Assembly: GCA_943736015.1 (NCBI GenBank)
Contig: OX031060.1
Coordinates: 5,531,501 to 5,595,500, forward strand
DNA: 64,000 nucleotides
Origin: Tridacna crocea
Lineage: Eukaryota; Mollusca; Bivalvia; Cardiida; Cardiidae
Reading direction: 5' to 3'
A program made the position numbers and the translations under genes. The notes beneath the pieces are model-generated. The model saw only the letters and a program-made list of their open reading frames with translations. It ran no database searches and was not told the DNA's origin. This document shows positions 47,201 to 56,338 of this stretch, piece after piece (position 1 is the stretch's first letter; each line of letters begins with the position of its first letter).

Positions 47201-50200
47201 GGAATAATTTACTTGAATATCGAACCTTGTTCAATAACTAATGCACATCCAAAAAGTGACCGAGTAACTTGTCACCAATGTTTCAATTTGACATTAATCT
47301 TAACCCATGGTGCATGAAGAATATGCTGAATGTGTACTGGGATCATATATACGATCTCTGATGTGTAGATAGAGATCAGATTGCAAATTACATGATGATT
47401 AGTCTTGGATTTAAGAACCTGCTGATTACAACAAGAACTTTGACGGGTAGTTCTTCCTCACTAGGAGCATATTTCAATTTTAAAAAAGGGCTAACTTCTG
47501 ATCTGGTGGAACTTGGAAATTTTTCTCTTGACTTATCTGTTTTAACCGTTTTACCACATAACGGGTTTTAACGACCCGTAGAAAGCTTTTAAAAGCATTG
47601 CAGAGAAAATAGAAAATGCTTGTAACATTCATTTTATCCTTTTCTCACTATGTTTTGCGCTCTTTCAAAAACAAATTTCAATTTTGTAATAATTTATTTT
47701 GTTGTCTGCAAATATTTGAGTTTGGATTGCTCTAAAAATTTTGTCATTTGGTGACGACTTTAAATGGATTAGCACATCTGCACATGAGCACAAAGGGTGT
47801 GTTGGTAAACTGTTAATTTGATAGGAAGTGTGTTTGATTGCAAAGCAAATTACCGCTCTAATCAACTTGACCACCCGTTGTCATCAGTATATCATATACT
47901 ACCGTCAATGATATTAACAATTTTCTTAATTGACAACACACTTCACGCATTTTATAATCCATCACACAACCCTTTTCCCCTTAACTTGATATTAAAATTT
48001 TTCATTAACTTAAACCTCTCTGTAGAATCAGACATTCTATAAACTTTTCGAAAGGTTTGTAATTCAGTGTTATTTAATTTGGTATGATGCTGAGATGACT
48101 TTACTAGCCCAACGAAAGCAATAAGTATCGTTAATTCTATTATTCTGTGGAAAAAGGAGATTTGTTTTTTATAGGTTCAAATTTTTGTTTAAACATGTAA
48201 ATCTGTTACATTGTACGTCGCCCCATAATTCGCCCTTTTAATACATCTCCGTATGTAAATTAGTTAAGCATCTTTAAATTGCTTACTGAGAATTTATCAT
48301 CGATAGAAATATATGATTAAAATACTTTTTCCAGAATTTTATTGAGAGAAACAGCCCTGACAGCACGATTTAAGTAGCCTATCTGCTATACTGTATATGT
48401 ATGGACTACGTTTGTTTGTGAGACCTTGGCAACAGTAACTAAGGTAGTCGGTTTATCTTATCACCATGGATCCATGTATTTTTTGTACTGATAGAAAATG
48501 ATAAATAGAAATTTGTGATTGGTTAAAAATGTAAACATGTTTATTATGAGGGCCCCCTGCCTTTTGCGGGTAAATTTATGGCATCTATCTGTTTTAACCA
48601 CACAGCAGAATTTTAAACCTATCTAAATCAAAAGTATTTGGAGGCAATAATTTCGCAGTGGTTCAAATGGTGCACTTTTTTCTTAGATAGAGTAGAAAAC
48701 TTTTGTGGGAAATCCAGCATTTTCTCCTTTTCCCACAAAGTTTTCAAACAGGCCTATTCCTCAGGGGTTGCTGAAAGTCATCATTGTGTGGTAAAGGGTT
48801 AAAGATATTTCTTGTGAACAGTATGAAAGGTACAAAGATTTTGGTGCAGAAGAGTGGCTGATAGAAGCAGGGGGTGTGCTCTGTCCCCAGCCACAGTGTG
48901 GGGAAGGAATGGTTGTGGATGAAACAGCTAGAACAGTACAGTGTCAAACATGCCAGGTATAGTGTTACTCTAGTGCATTAACCCATTACCACACGAGAAA
49001 AATTTAGACTGGTCCAAATTGAAAGCATTTGCAGACGACAAAATAAAGGTGACTGAAAAATTGAAATTTGTTCTGAGAAGGGTAGAAAACACAATGGGAA
49101 AAGGAGAAAATGCTGGTTACCAGCATTTTCTCCTTTTCCCATAGTGTTTTCAAAAGGCTTCTTTCTCAGGGTGTCAAAAGTAGGGATTGTGTGGTAATGG
49201 GTTAAGATCCTCCAGTGCTGGATACATTCATTCCTCATATCTTTATCCATTACTATACAATCCCTACTTTTGATGACTCTGAGAAAGAAGCCTTTAGAAA
49301 ACATTGTGAGAAAAGGAGAAATGCCGGTAACCAACATTTTCTCCTTGTACCATAATGTTTTCTACCCTTCACAAAATAAATTTCAAATTTTCAGTCTCTT
49401 TTATTTTGTTGTCTGCAAATGCTCTCAATTTAGACAAGCCTAAAATATTGTTGTTTGATAATGAGTTAATTCATTACCACAAAGCAAAATTTTGTGAAAA
49501 CATTGTGGGAAAAGGAGTGTCTTAGTTCTTTGCCAATTGGCATAATTTTAAACTCTTGAAATACTTTACGGACCACAGTCCAAATGATTTTCTTATGAAG
49601 TTTATGTCCATATATAGGAAGAAAAGATTTTCTGAAAAGAGAAAATGCCGGTTACCACACAATGTTTTCTGAAGCCTTCTCTCCCAGGTTGGTTAGAAAT
49701 CTGGGTTTTGTGGTGAGGGCTTAACTCCTACAAATGAACTGTATTCATCTCTCAGAACCATGATTTTGAGTATATTATGGCTGTAGTTGTGCTTCTAATG
49801 AACATTTTTTCAGTTTGCCACAATGCTTTCATTTATATTCATAATTAACACATCAAGGAAGTCAGTGTGTAGGGTCAGAGCCTCTGTATTTCACATCAAA
49901 TGCTCCAGGTGTAAGCCCCATCACCGAAGCCTGACCTAGTAAAAACCTAAATCATAAGGCTACCAAATTTAGCTTGTAGCTTTACCTAAAGGACCTCTAC
50001 AAAGACTGGGTAAATTGGGGTAAATTTATTATCCCACCCCAGTAGTCATAAGTTTTACAATCTCATTGGTAACAAGAAGTCCTAAGGCTACCAATTTTTT
50101 ATGTATATTTCTGTAGTGGATCTCTACTAAGACTACAAATTACACCCTCTTGGTCAAATTTGGCCCCTCCCACAAATCTCAAGTTTTACATAGGTATATA

Positions 50201-53200
50201 AGTGAAAATTTTAAAGACCTTTTTGTTCTTTCGTGAGCTACTCCTGTAATATTTTATTAGTGTCATCTAGTATACCTCTTCCAAATTTGTTCAAATTAAG
50301 ACCCTTGTATCAAAATAAGCCTACCCCATGGGTCATTAAGTTAAAAATTAACAATAAATCCTAGAGCTACCAAAATTGGCACCAAGCTTCTTTTGGTTGA
50401 ACACTTTCCAATTTGTAAAGAATTTAGCCTTGGGGCAGAAATTGGCTTTGACTTTGGGGTTTATGTTTTACAGGGGCTTTAGAGTAAGAAAACATTAAAA
50501 ACTTTCTTGTTTGTAGCCATAAAGCTTAGTTTTGTAATATTTGATACTGGTTGTATATTGTGGTCTTCTACCTTTAATCAAGCAACTGTAGCTCTGTGGT
50601 CAAAAAATGGTCTTATCCAGGAGTCACAGCTTTCCTTTCACATGGGCTTTTATACAAAAAACATTGAAAATTATTTTGTTGAAACTGTCTGGCCAAAATG
50701 TGTAAGGTTTGCTATGTAGGTTTGTATTTATTAGACAGTAGAGCAATACAGGCCCATTATAGCCCTCTTGTTCATTTTGTGAAGAGTATAATCATTTTAC
50801 CCATTACCTCACAATCTATACTTTTGATGCCCCTGATAAAGAAGCCTTTTGAAAACACTGTAGGAAAAGGAGAAAAAGCTGGTAACCAGCATTTTCTCCT
50901 TTTTCCCACAGTGTTTTCTGCCCCTTCCCAGATCAAATTTCAGTCACCTTTATTTTGTCGCCTGCAAATGCTTTCAATTTGGACCAGTCTAAAATCTTGT
51001 CATGTGGTAAAGAGTTAAGAGAGAACTGTTGGTCATTAATGAAGGTGATACCTCAATTTTTGTTTTATTGTTGAACTTTATTTAATTTCAGTATGAATTC
51101 TGTAGACAATGTAGACAGGAGGTTCACAGTGGGGAATGTCTTCAGACAGACATATCAGGGGCCCTAAATGGGGTAAGTCTTCCACATAAATGAATGATTT
51201 GAGTCATTAATTGCCTCTGAAAAGAGGATATTAAATCTTTCAAAAGTGATTACCTCCTGTTAAGACAATATCAAATCTCTCAAATGCAATTGCCTGCTTT
51301 TAAGAGGGCCCCGCAGGGGTAGCTCAGTGATGAGCGTGTCGGACTCGTTATCTGGTGGTTGTGAGTTCAATACCAGGTTGAGTTGAAATTTCTCTCCGGC
51401 ATAATTTCACCTCTCACCTCTGCTGAAGCAATTGAGAAAAGTAGTTAGTGGCTTTGGAAAGAAAGTTGTGTTAGTACTGTTGTGAAAAAGCCAGGAAACA
51501 TGTGCCTCACCAACAGCCATGATATGACCTTAGCAGTTAAAGTGACGTTAAACCCCAATACAACCAACCTGTTAAGAGGATATGAAGTCAGATCTTCAAA
51601 ATGTAATTGCCTTTTTCAAGAGGATATGAAATCTTTCAGAAGTGATTGCCTCTTTTGAAAAAGATGTGAAATCTGCCAATTGCAATTGTCACTTTAAAGA
51701 GGAAATCGAATCTTATAAATGGATAAAGGAAAAAAAGACGTCAAAATGTCTGGAAAGAAAGTGTTTCAATATGTGAAATGTTATAAACCCTTTACCCCAT
51801 GAGGCATATCTAAGGTATCTCAAATTGACCCAAAATAACAGCAAGGATGAAGCCGTTTCTCATGTGTATATGGCACCTTTTGATGGCATAGAAAACATTG
51901 TGACAAAAGGTGAAATTGCTTGTCACAAGCAATTTCACCTTTTGCCACAATGTATTCAAAAGGATCCTACAAGCAATGCGTAGAAATGAGTATATATGGA
52001 GTAAAGGGTTAAGGTTTAGGTTTTTTTGTGCAAAGGATGAATTTCTCCTGTGTTTTTCAGTATTCCAATATAGAACCTGAACAAGCACTAAGAGCTAGAT
52101 GGAATTTACAATCTCTGGATACAATCCAAAAAATTACAAAGCCATGTCCCAAGTGTTCCACAAGGACAGAGAGAAATGGTGAGGTGATAATTAGGAGCTA
52201 AACATTTACCACCCCATACAAACCTGTAACGACCCTGCAAGGCAGAAGCTTTTTGAAAACGTTGGAAAATGAGAAGTTGCTGGTAACCAGCATTTTGTCT
52301 TTTCTAACAATGTTTTCTACACTTTCATAGACAGATGCCTTTATTTGAGTCACATGGAGTAGTCATCTGCAAATGCTTTGAAAAAGTCTGATATAGAGTG
52401 GTTTAGATGATAGGATATGTCTTTGAAAGGGTTGAGAACAATTTTTGGAAAAGAACTCAAGGCTGGTGACCCACACAGTGTTATTGGAAGTTGCCCATCT
52501 TTATAATGTAAAAACAAGGGCTTGTATAGTTACCTCATTACCAAACGACAAAATTTTAGGTTTGTCCAAATCGAAAGCATTTGCAGACGACAAAATAAAA
52601 GTGACCGAAAATTTAAAATTTGTTTTGTGAAGGGTAGAAAACATTGTGGGAAAAGGAGAAAATGCTGGTTACCAGCATTTTCTCCTTTTCTCACAATGTT
52701 TCCTAAAAGCTTCTTTTTCAGTGTCATCTAAAGTAGGAATTGTGTGGTTATGGGTTAATGTGTTAATATTGATTGATTAAATTTGTGGTTATTCATTGTG
52801 GTTATTCATTGTCACCACCGGTTTTCCATATGGGTGACGCCCCCTGACGGCTGTTAGTATTGTTATGGGGGATCATGCAGATATAGGACAAAACACATCC
52901 TAAGTTTCGCCAGCTGCAGGGATCAAACTCACACCCTCATGATTATGTCAACAATATTTCAAATTTGTCCTTATTCAAAACAGATTACATTTGCTCCTGA
53001 CACTGATTTGCTCAGGTGATCTAGAAAACATATGTATAACATAAATATTATCAACAGAAACCCAAGATTAATTCATGAATACAAGAGGCAGAAAAATGAA
53101 TTGCTAGGAAATTTGTTTCTTGGCTCTTTACTAAAGGACAAAACTTTGGACTTAACAGAATTGAAAGTATCTGCAGACAACAAATTAACCCTTTACCAAA

Positions 53201-53925
53201 CAATCCCTTGTTTTTACGACCCTGAGACAGAAGCCTTTTGAAAAAATTGTGGGAAAAGGAGAAAATGCTGGTAACCAGCCATTTCTGCTTTCCCCACAAT
53301 GTTTTCTCCCACACTGGAAACAAATTTCAATTTTTTAGTTACATTCATTTTGTCATCTGCAAGTGCTTTCAGTTTGGACCAGTCTAAAATTTTGTTGTTT
53401 GGTAAAGGGTTAAACATAGCATTTCTGTATTTAATAAGGTAGAAAATGTTGTGAGAAAGGGAAAAACCATGTTACTGCCAGTATTTTTTTCCCTTCCCAC
53501 AATGTTTTTGTAAAAGCCTTCTCAAGATCATCAAAATTACTGATTGTCTGGTAGAGTCAACTCTTTACCAAAGTAGAAAAGTTTAGACATGTCCAAAATG
53601 AAAGCATTTGCAGACATTGAAATAGATATGACTGAGAAACTAGCATGTGTTTATGGAAGGATGAAAAACATTATGGGGAAAGGAGAAAATACTGGTTACC
53701 AGCATTTTCTCCTTTTCCTGCAATATTTTCAAAAATTTTCTTCGGCAGAGTTGTTGATACTCACAATCGTTTGGTAAGCAATGAAGGAGGTAAGAGTAAT
53801 AAATTTTCTCGTTATATTCAGGTGGTTGTATGCATATAAGATGTACTCAATGTAAAGAAGACTGGTGTTGGTTATGTGAAAAGTCGTGGTCAAGAAGTTG
53901 CCAGGGTGACCACTGGTTTGGCTGA
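38297..53925 (+). CDS. PRKN: parkin, RBR E3 ubiquitin ligase
   Basis: Eleven exons: 38297-38479, 39685-39784, 40645-40757, 41481-41561, 42862-42971, 44872-45008, 46390-46451, 48822-48956, 51092-51172, 52061-52178, 53822-53925; 407 residues (human 465). Parkin is activated by PINK1 on damaged mitochondria and ubiquitinates outer-membrane proteins for mitophagy. Order: Ubl (1-~76) with Ser69 matching the PINK1 site Ser65; RING0 (~105-165) with PGKLRV, whose Lys115 and Arg117 match the human phospho-binding Lys161 and Arg163; RING1 (from CITC, ~190); IBR (~283-324); REP with Trp348 (human Trp403); RING2 with catalytic Cys376 (human Cys431) and His378 in GGCMHIRC. All RING0, RING1, IBR and RING2 zinc ligands are present. 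Oddities: the Ubl-RING0 linker is only ~20-25 residues, RING0 starts CxxC instead of CxxxC, Asp387 replaces Glu444, and the tail ends HWFG. Exon 5 has a weak GTTCGC donor. An in-frame stop lies upstream of the ATG. Confidence 0.95.
38819..38931. repeat. perfect 52-bp inverted repeat in parkin intron 1
   Basis: Arms 38819-38870 and 38880-38931 are exact reverse complements around a 9-nt loop (GAGGGTCTG). The outer 17 bp of each arm, ACCTTCAGTCTGAAGGT, is itself a palindrome. Confidence 0.95.
38979..39063. repeat. second hairpin of the ACCTTCAG family
   Basis: Outer arms ACCTTCAGTCTGAAGGCTTG and CAAGCCTTCAAACTGAAGGT (one mismatch), extended inward through CTTGTTTTTGTT/AACAAAAATAGC with mismatches to a TTCAAAT loop. 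It lies 47 bp from the first hairpin; only the outer motif is common to the two. Confidence 0.85.
39485..39675 (+). mobile_element. MITE-A copy ending at parkin exon 2 acceptor
   Basis: The left end is lost. Core GGGAAAAGGAGAAAATGTTG with a diverged right arm; the right flank is TTTGTTGTCTGGAAATG to TTTGGGAAAGAGATG. It stops about 10 bp before the exon 2 start at 39685. An eroded minus-strand relative follows at 39875-40048 in intron 2. Confidence 0.7.
41043..41266 (+). mobile_element. MITE-C copy in parkin intron 3
   Basis: TTAACCCTTTCCCAAATAAG at the left and GTCGTTTGGGAAAGCG at the right, with a near-perfect TTGCTTGTAATGAGCAA core. Two loose right-end fragments (GTGTTGGTAAAGAGTTAA) follow at 41275-41360. 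Confidence 0.85.
41631..41693. repeat. family D palindrome
   Basis: GACAGTGTAGACCAAGATCA pairs with CTGATCTATGGTCTTCACTG. It lies 70 bp after parkin exon 4. Confidence 0.75.
41815..42115 (+). mobile_element. short Helitron-like/DINE fragment
   Basis: It starts AATTACACCCCGTAAACGTA with GTCTGTCCATCTGTCCG close behind and ends GGTGGGGGTATAATCACA, so the ends are inverted (GTG/A TTACACCCC against GGGGGTATAAT). This matches the 5' microsatellite layout of 13488-14787 but without a tandem core. Confidence 0.5.
42988..43636. mobile_element. three abutting MITE-A copies after parkin exon 5
   Basis: Copies 42988-43215 (minus), 43212-43430 (minus) and 43427-43636 (plus) share the TTAA at each junction. 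The first begins 16 bp after the weak exon 5 donor (exon ends 42971). The third has lost the left arm of its core. Confidence 0.85.
43721..43948 (+). mobile_element. MITE-C copy
   Basis: TTAACCCTTTCCCAAACAAG to CTTTTGGGAAAGGGTTAA, with a near-perfect TTGCTCGTAATGAGCAA core. It is among the best-preserved C copies. Confidence 0.9.
44350..44582 (+). mobile_element. MITE-A copy, eroded ends
   Basis: GCCTTTTGACAAATCCTGGG at the left and GTCGTTAGGTAAAGAGG at the right. The left core arm is mutated (GGAGAGGAAGAAAATGATGG). It lies in parkin intron 5. Confidence 0.7.
44616..44844 (+). mobile_element. MITE-A copy before parkin exon 6
   Basis: TTAAACCATTACCACACAAT to GTGTGGTAAAGAGTTAA, with a good core. 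It ends 27 bp before exon 6 (44872), so the branch-point region abuts or overlaps the element. Confidence 0.9.
45028..45420 (+). mobile_element. DINE/HINE 5' fragment
   Basis: TTAGTCCCCTAGCTGCAAAG with its inverted partner CCAAAGGGGACT, then (GTCT)n at about 45075-45105 and ~300 bp of diverged body. The start-plus-microsatellite arrangement parallels 13488. The right end is not clear. Confidence 0.45.
45434..46040. mobile_element. two or three eroded MITE-A copies
   Basis: The plus copy at about 45434-45660 (core GCTGGTCACCAGC), fragments at 45690-45800, and the minus copy to 46040 (GCGGTTAAGGATTAA) with a perfect GGTTACC core at about 45925-45990. They lie in parkin intron 6. Confidence 0.65.
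46586..46812 (-). mobile_element. MITE-A copy in parkin intron 7
   Basis: TTAACTCTTTACCAAACGAC to GTTTGGTAAAGAGTGAA, with one mismatch in the core (TTTTGTCC). A lone right-end fragment ending GTGTGGTAAAGAGTTAA lies just upstream at 46525-46574. Confidence 0.85.
46813..48593. other. parkin intron 7, mostly unique sequence
   Basis: Apart from an eroded family D unit (about 47360-47415) and a decayed MITE-A (about 47540-47760), no known feature is seen. The frames here show no domain. Confidence 0.5.
48594..48802 (-). mobile_element. MITE-A copy before parkin exon 8
   Basis: TTTTAACCACACAGCAGAAT at the left; the left core arm is partly deleted. It ends GTGTGGTAAAGGGTTAA at 48802, 20 bp before exon 8 (48822). 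Confidence 0.8.
48978..49205 (-). mobile_element. MITE-A copy after parkin exon 8
   Basis: TTAACCCATTACCACACGAG to GTGTGGTAATGGGTTAA, with a near-perfect core. It begins 21 bp after exon 8 (ends 48956), so the exon is bracketed by two copies in the same orientation. Confidence 0.9.
49243..49469 (+). mobile_element. MITE-A copy
   Basis: ATCCATTACTATACAATCCC to GTTTGATAATGAGTTAA; the core has several substitutions. More fragments follow to about 49725 (CCGGTTACCACACAATGTTT). Confidence 0.8.
49870..50770 (+). mobile_element. diverged HINE-like element
   Basis: The body segments AAGGCTACCAAATTTAGCTT and GGACCTCTACAAAGACTGGG recur in altered form at about 50100 and 50360, an eroded tandem core. 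The 3' end GGCCCATTATAGCCCTCTTG resembles the GGCCATCTTGGCCCTCTTGT end at 40580. It fills parkin intron 8. Confidence 0.5.
50798..51017 (+). mobile_element. MITE-A copy before parkin exon 9
   Basis: TTACCCATTACCTCACAATC to CATGTGGTAAAGAGTTAA, with a near-perfect core. It is 75 bp from exon 9. Confidence 0.85.
51308..51565 (+). repeat. tRNA-derived SINE, full-length
   Basis: GGGTAGCTCAGTGATGAGCG (A box) and GTGAGTTCAATACCAGG (B box), body matching 26560 and tail CAGCCATGATATGACCTTAG...GACGTTAAACCCCAATAC. It lies in parkin intron 9. The variant B box argues against a functional tRNA. Confidence 0.75.
51785..52012 (-). mobile_element. MITE-B copy before parkin exon 10
   Basis: AAACCCTTTACCCCATGAGG to GGAGTAAAGGGTTAA, with core TTGCTTGTCACAAGCAA. 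It ends 48 bp before exon 10. Confidence 0.9.
52531..52758 (-). mobile_element. MITE-A copy in parkin intron 10
   Basis: TTACCTCATTACCAAACGAC to GTGTGGTTATGGGTTAA, with a near-perfect core. A decayed copy precedes it at about 52200-52420. Confidence 0.85.
53185..53413 (+). mobile_element. MITE-A copy in parkin intron 10
   Basis: TTAACCCTTTACCAAACAAT to GTTTGGTAAAGGGTTAA, with a right core arm shortened to CAGCCATTTCTGCTTTCC. A left-half fragment abuts it on the left (53110-53188) and a decayed minus copy follows at 53558-53780, 40 bp before exon 11. Confidence 0.85.
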
Positions 53926-53966
53926 GACTATTGGAATATGGGTATATTTTTGTTACCATGGCAATA

Positions 53967-54009
53967 TGGTCAAGAAGTTGCCAGGGTTATCATTGGTCTG
54001 TTTGAGACT
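53967..54009 (+). pseudogene. tandem duplicate of the parkin C-terminal coding end
   Basis: TGGTCAAGAAGTTGCCAGGG at 53887 (coding, in exon 11) recurs exactly at 53967, and 37 of 43 bases match through the stop codon. The second copy would read on to its own stop as CQGYHWSV, altering the Asp and Phe of the authentic GDHWFG end. No acceptor precedes it, so it is probably a 3' UTR relic rather than an alternative last exon. Confidence 0.7.
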
Positions 54010-54202
54010 GTGTGTACAGAGGAACCTCACCTCTGTAGCAACCAGAGAATGTCAAGATCCTGTCTTTATGAACTGTTTCTGTCAGAACGCAGATTTTCCC
54101 CTCTACTTCAATGATCAACTAATCCAGATATATGACCATCAAGTTTAAGCTAGCTTGAACTACAGCTTCTATTTTCAGAAACAATACATTACCAAACTAC
54201 CT

Positions 54203-54423
54203 GTTTAACTTAGCCCTTTACCTGATGACAGAATTTTAGACTGGTCCAAACTGAAAGCACTTGCAGACGACAAAATAAACATATTTCAAAAATTGAAATT
54301 TGTTTCCAGCAGGGTAGAAAACATTGTGGGAAAAGGAGAAAATGCTGGTTACCAGCATTTTCTTCTTTTCCCACAATGTTTTCTAAAGGTGTCTATCTCA
54401 GGGATTGTTTGGTAAAGGGTTAA
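54203..54423 (-). mobile_element. MITE-A copy in the probable parkin 3' UTR
   Basis: TTAACTTAGCCCTTTACCTG to GTTTGGTAAAGGGTTAA, with one mismatch in the core. It carries an AATAAA at 54274-54279, 349 nt past the parkin stop, which could serve as its poly(A) signal. Confidence 0.8.
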
Positions 54424-54593
54424 ACATATGAAAAAAACATTCAAAACTTCTTAACAACGGCCTGATTTTTAGCTGTCAGTAATTGCAAACTGTGCTCTTG
54501 TCGACATGTGTGATCATCCTTGGGTCCAAAGCTCACCACAATCTGTCTCTCAGTTATTTATCAGTTTTCTTGAATCTTCTGTATTAACCCTTT

Positions 54594-54802
54594 ACTCTGT
54601 AGATACTCATTTCTACACATTGGTTGTAGGAGCCTTTGGAAAACATTGTGGCAAAAGGTGAAATTGCTCGTGATGAGCAATTTCACCTTTTGTCACAGTG
54701 TTTTCTATGCTATCAAAAGGTGTCATATTCACATAAGGAACTACTTCACCCTTGGGGTCAATTAGAGATACCATAGAAATGCTTTATGGGGTAAAGGGTT
54801 AA
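54594..54802 (+). mobile_element. MITE-B copy
   Basis: TTAACCCTTTACTCTGTAGA to GGGGTAAAGGGTTAA, with core GCTCGTGATGAGC. About 20 bp of the right flank (CTGTTATTTAGG region) are deleted. Confidence 0.9.
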
Positions 54803-54824
54803 CTCTGAACCTGCTAAGTTAAAT

Positions 54825-55163
54825 TCTCTTTACCCCACAACAAAATTTTAGACTGGTTCAAATTGAAAGCATTTGCAGACGACAAAATAAATGTGACTGA
54901 AGCAAAGATCAGGATCAGATTGCACAGAATGTGAGGTCTGATTTTTTATTTGTACCATCAACTTTATTTGTCGGGCCTTTCCCAAACGACAAATTTTGGA
55001 CACTTCCAAACCAAAATATTTTGTAGACGACAATTTTAGATTTGGAGAAAATGGCAGAAAGTTCTCAAAAAGGGTACGAGCAATTTCTCCTTTTCCCACA
55101 GTGTTTTCAAAAGACTCGTTATGCAGACACGTAAAAACTAGGGCTTTTTGGGGAAATGGTTAA
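54825..55163 (-). mobile_element. fused remnants of MITE-A, family D and MITE-C
   Basis: A MITE-A left end (ACAAAATTTTAGACTGGTTC) breaks off at 54900 into a family D unit (GATCAGGATCAGATTGCACA, 54905-54955), followed by a minus-strand MITE-C (CCTTTCCCAAACGACAAATT to GGGGAAATGGTTAA) lacking its left core arm. Confidence 0.65.
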
Positions 55164-55444
55164 TCTATCTGTGTCTCAGAGGATTCTGTTTTATGTTGTC
55201 TACAAGCATCAAGTTTGTATATTTTTTGCTTGAAAATTAATTTGGACAAGTTTAAATTCTTGTCATTTGGTTATTTAAAGTGTTTATTGTAACTAGCTTT
55301 TTAGCTCGATTTCTAGCAGTGTTTTATCACTGTAATTTTTAGGACAATTTTGATACAGTATATGAGTTTGTCAGCTACTCTGCACATCTGTGTGCTGTTA
55401 TTTACATGAAAAAATAAAAGAAATGTTAACACTGAATCATTGTC

Positions 55445-55673
55445 TTAACCCATTACCACACAATCCCTACTTTTGACGACCCTGAGAAATAAGTGTTTGG
55501 AAAACATTGTGGGAAAAGGAGAAAAAGCTGGTAATCAGCATTTTCTCCTTTTCCCACAATGTTTTCTACCCTTCACAAAACAAATTTTAAATTTCGAGTC
55601 ATTTTCATTTTGTCGTCTGCAAATGCTTTCAATTTGGACAAATCTAAATTTCTGTCTTCTGGTAATGAGTTAA
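55445..55673 (+). mobile_element. MITE-A copy
   Basis: TTAACCCATTACCACACAAT to TTCTGGTAATGAGTTAA. The core is perfect apart from GGTAATC at the centre. Confidence 0.9.
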
Positions 55674-56240
55674 TCAACTGCCAGCTGCTAGGAATAATTG
55701 GTGACTTACATTAACATAGCAATATGTAAAAAAAAAAATACTGTTTTGAGAAAAGACTTTTTGACTGATTGTTTCACAGAGTTGTAGACAGTGTAGATTC
55801 AAGATCAGGTTGCAATTTTGACAAGCGCTATCTTTATTCCTCTCTGTCAGAATAAAAACCTCACCATTTCCCTGCATTCAATGGTCTGAAGGGCTTCAAT
55901 TGATTTTAATGACAACATGCATAATTATCCTTGTATTCATTTATTTTTTCAGCATGATTTTAAAAGATTTTTACACACAAATTGTTAAAAATTGTTATTA
56001 ATAAATTTAAACTTGTGGGTTTTTTGTTATTTACTTCTACTTGACCCCACATGAATTCTTTAGCCCTGTAACAGACAATACCTGGTTTTCATGACCCTGA
56101 GAAGGAAAGCTTTTGAAAGCTTGTAGGAAAAAGAGAAAATGCTGGTAACTATTTTACAAAATTAATTGAAACACATTTAAATTTTGTTGTTCAGTAAAGA
56201 GTTAAAATCATCTGTATAAGATACAGGAATAATATTAGTT

Positions 56241-56332
56241 GTACGGTCAGGTGGCAGGGAACTTGGAAACTTGTTCACGGCTGTGGTTAATCATGTCGCC
56301 CCGAGCCCAAGTCCCCTGCCACCTGACCATAC
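56241..56332. repeat. 92-bp hairpin MITE
   Basis: GTACGGTCAGGTGGCAGGGA at the left mirrors CCCCTGCCACCTGACCATAC at the right (two mismatches over ~26 bp), with a GC-rich loop. It lies 6 bp outside the left end of the 56339-59174 inverted repeat. Confidence 0.85.
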
Positions 56333-56338
56333 AATGAA

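Noticed and set aside
46909..48484. Inverted match AATACATGGATCC at 1.6-kb distance suggesting an element
   Set aside because: Only about 18 bp match and nothing beyond them is inverted; chance cannot be excluded.
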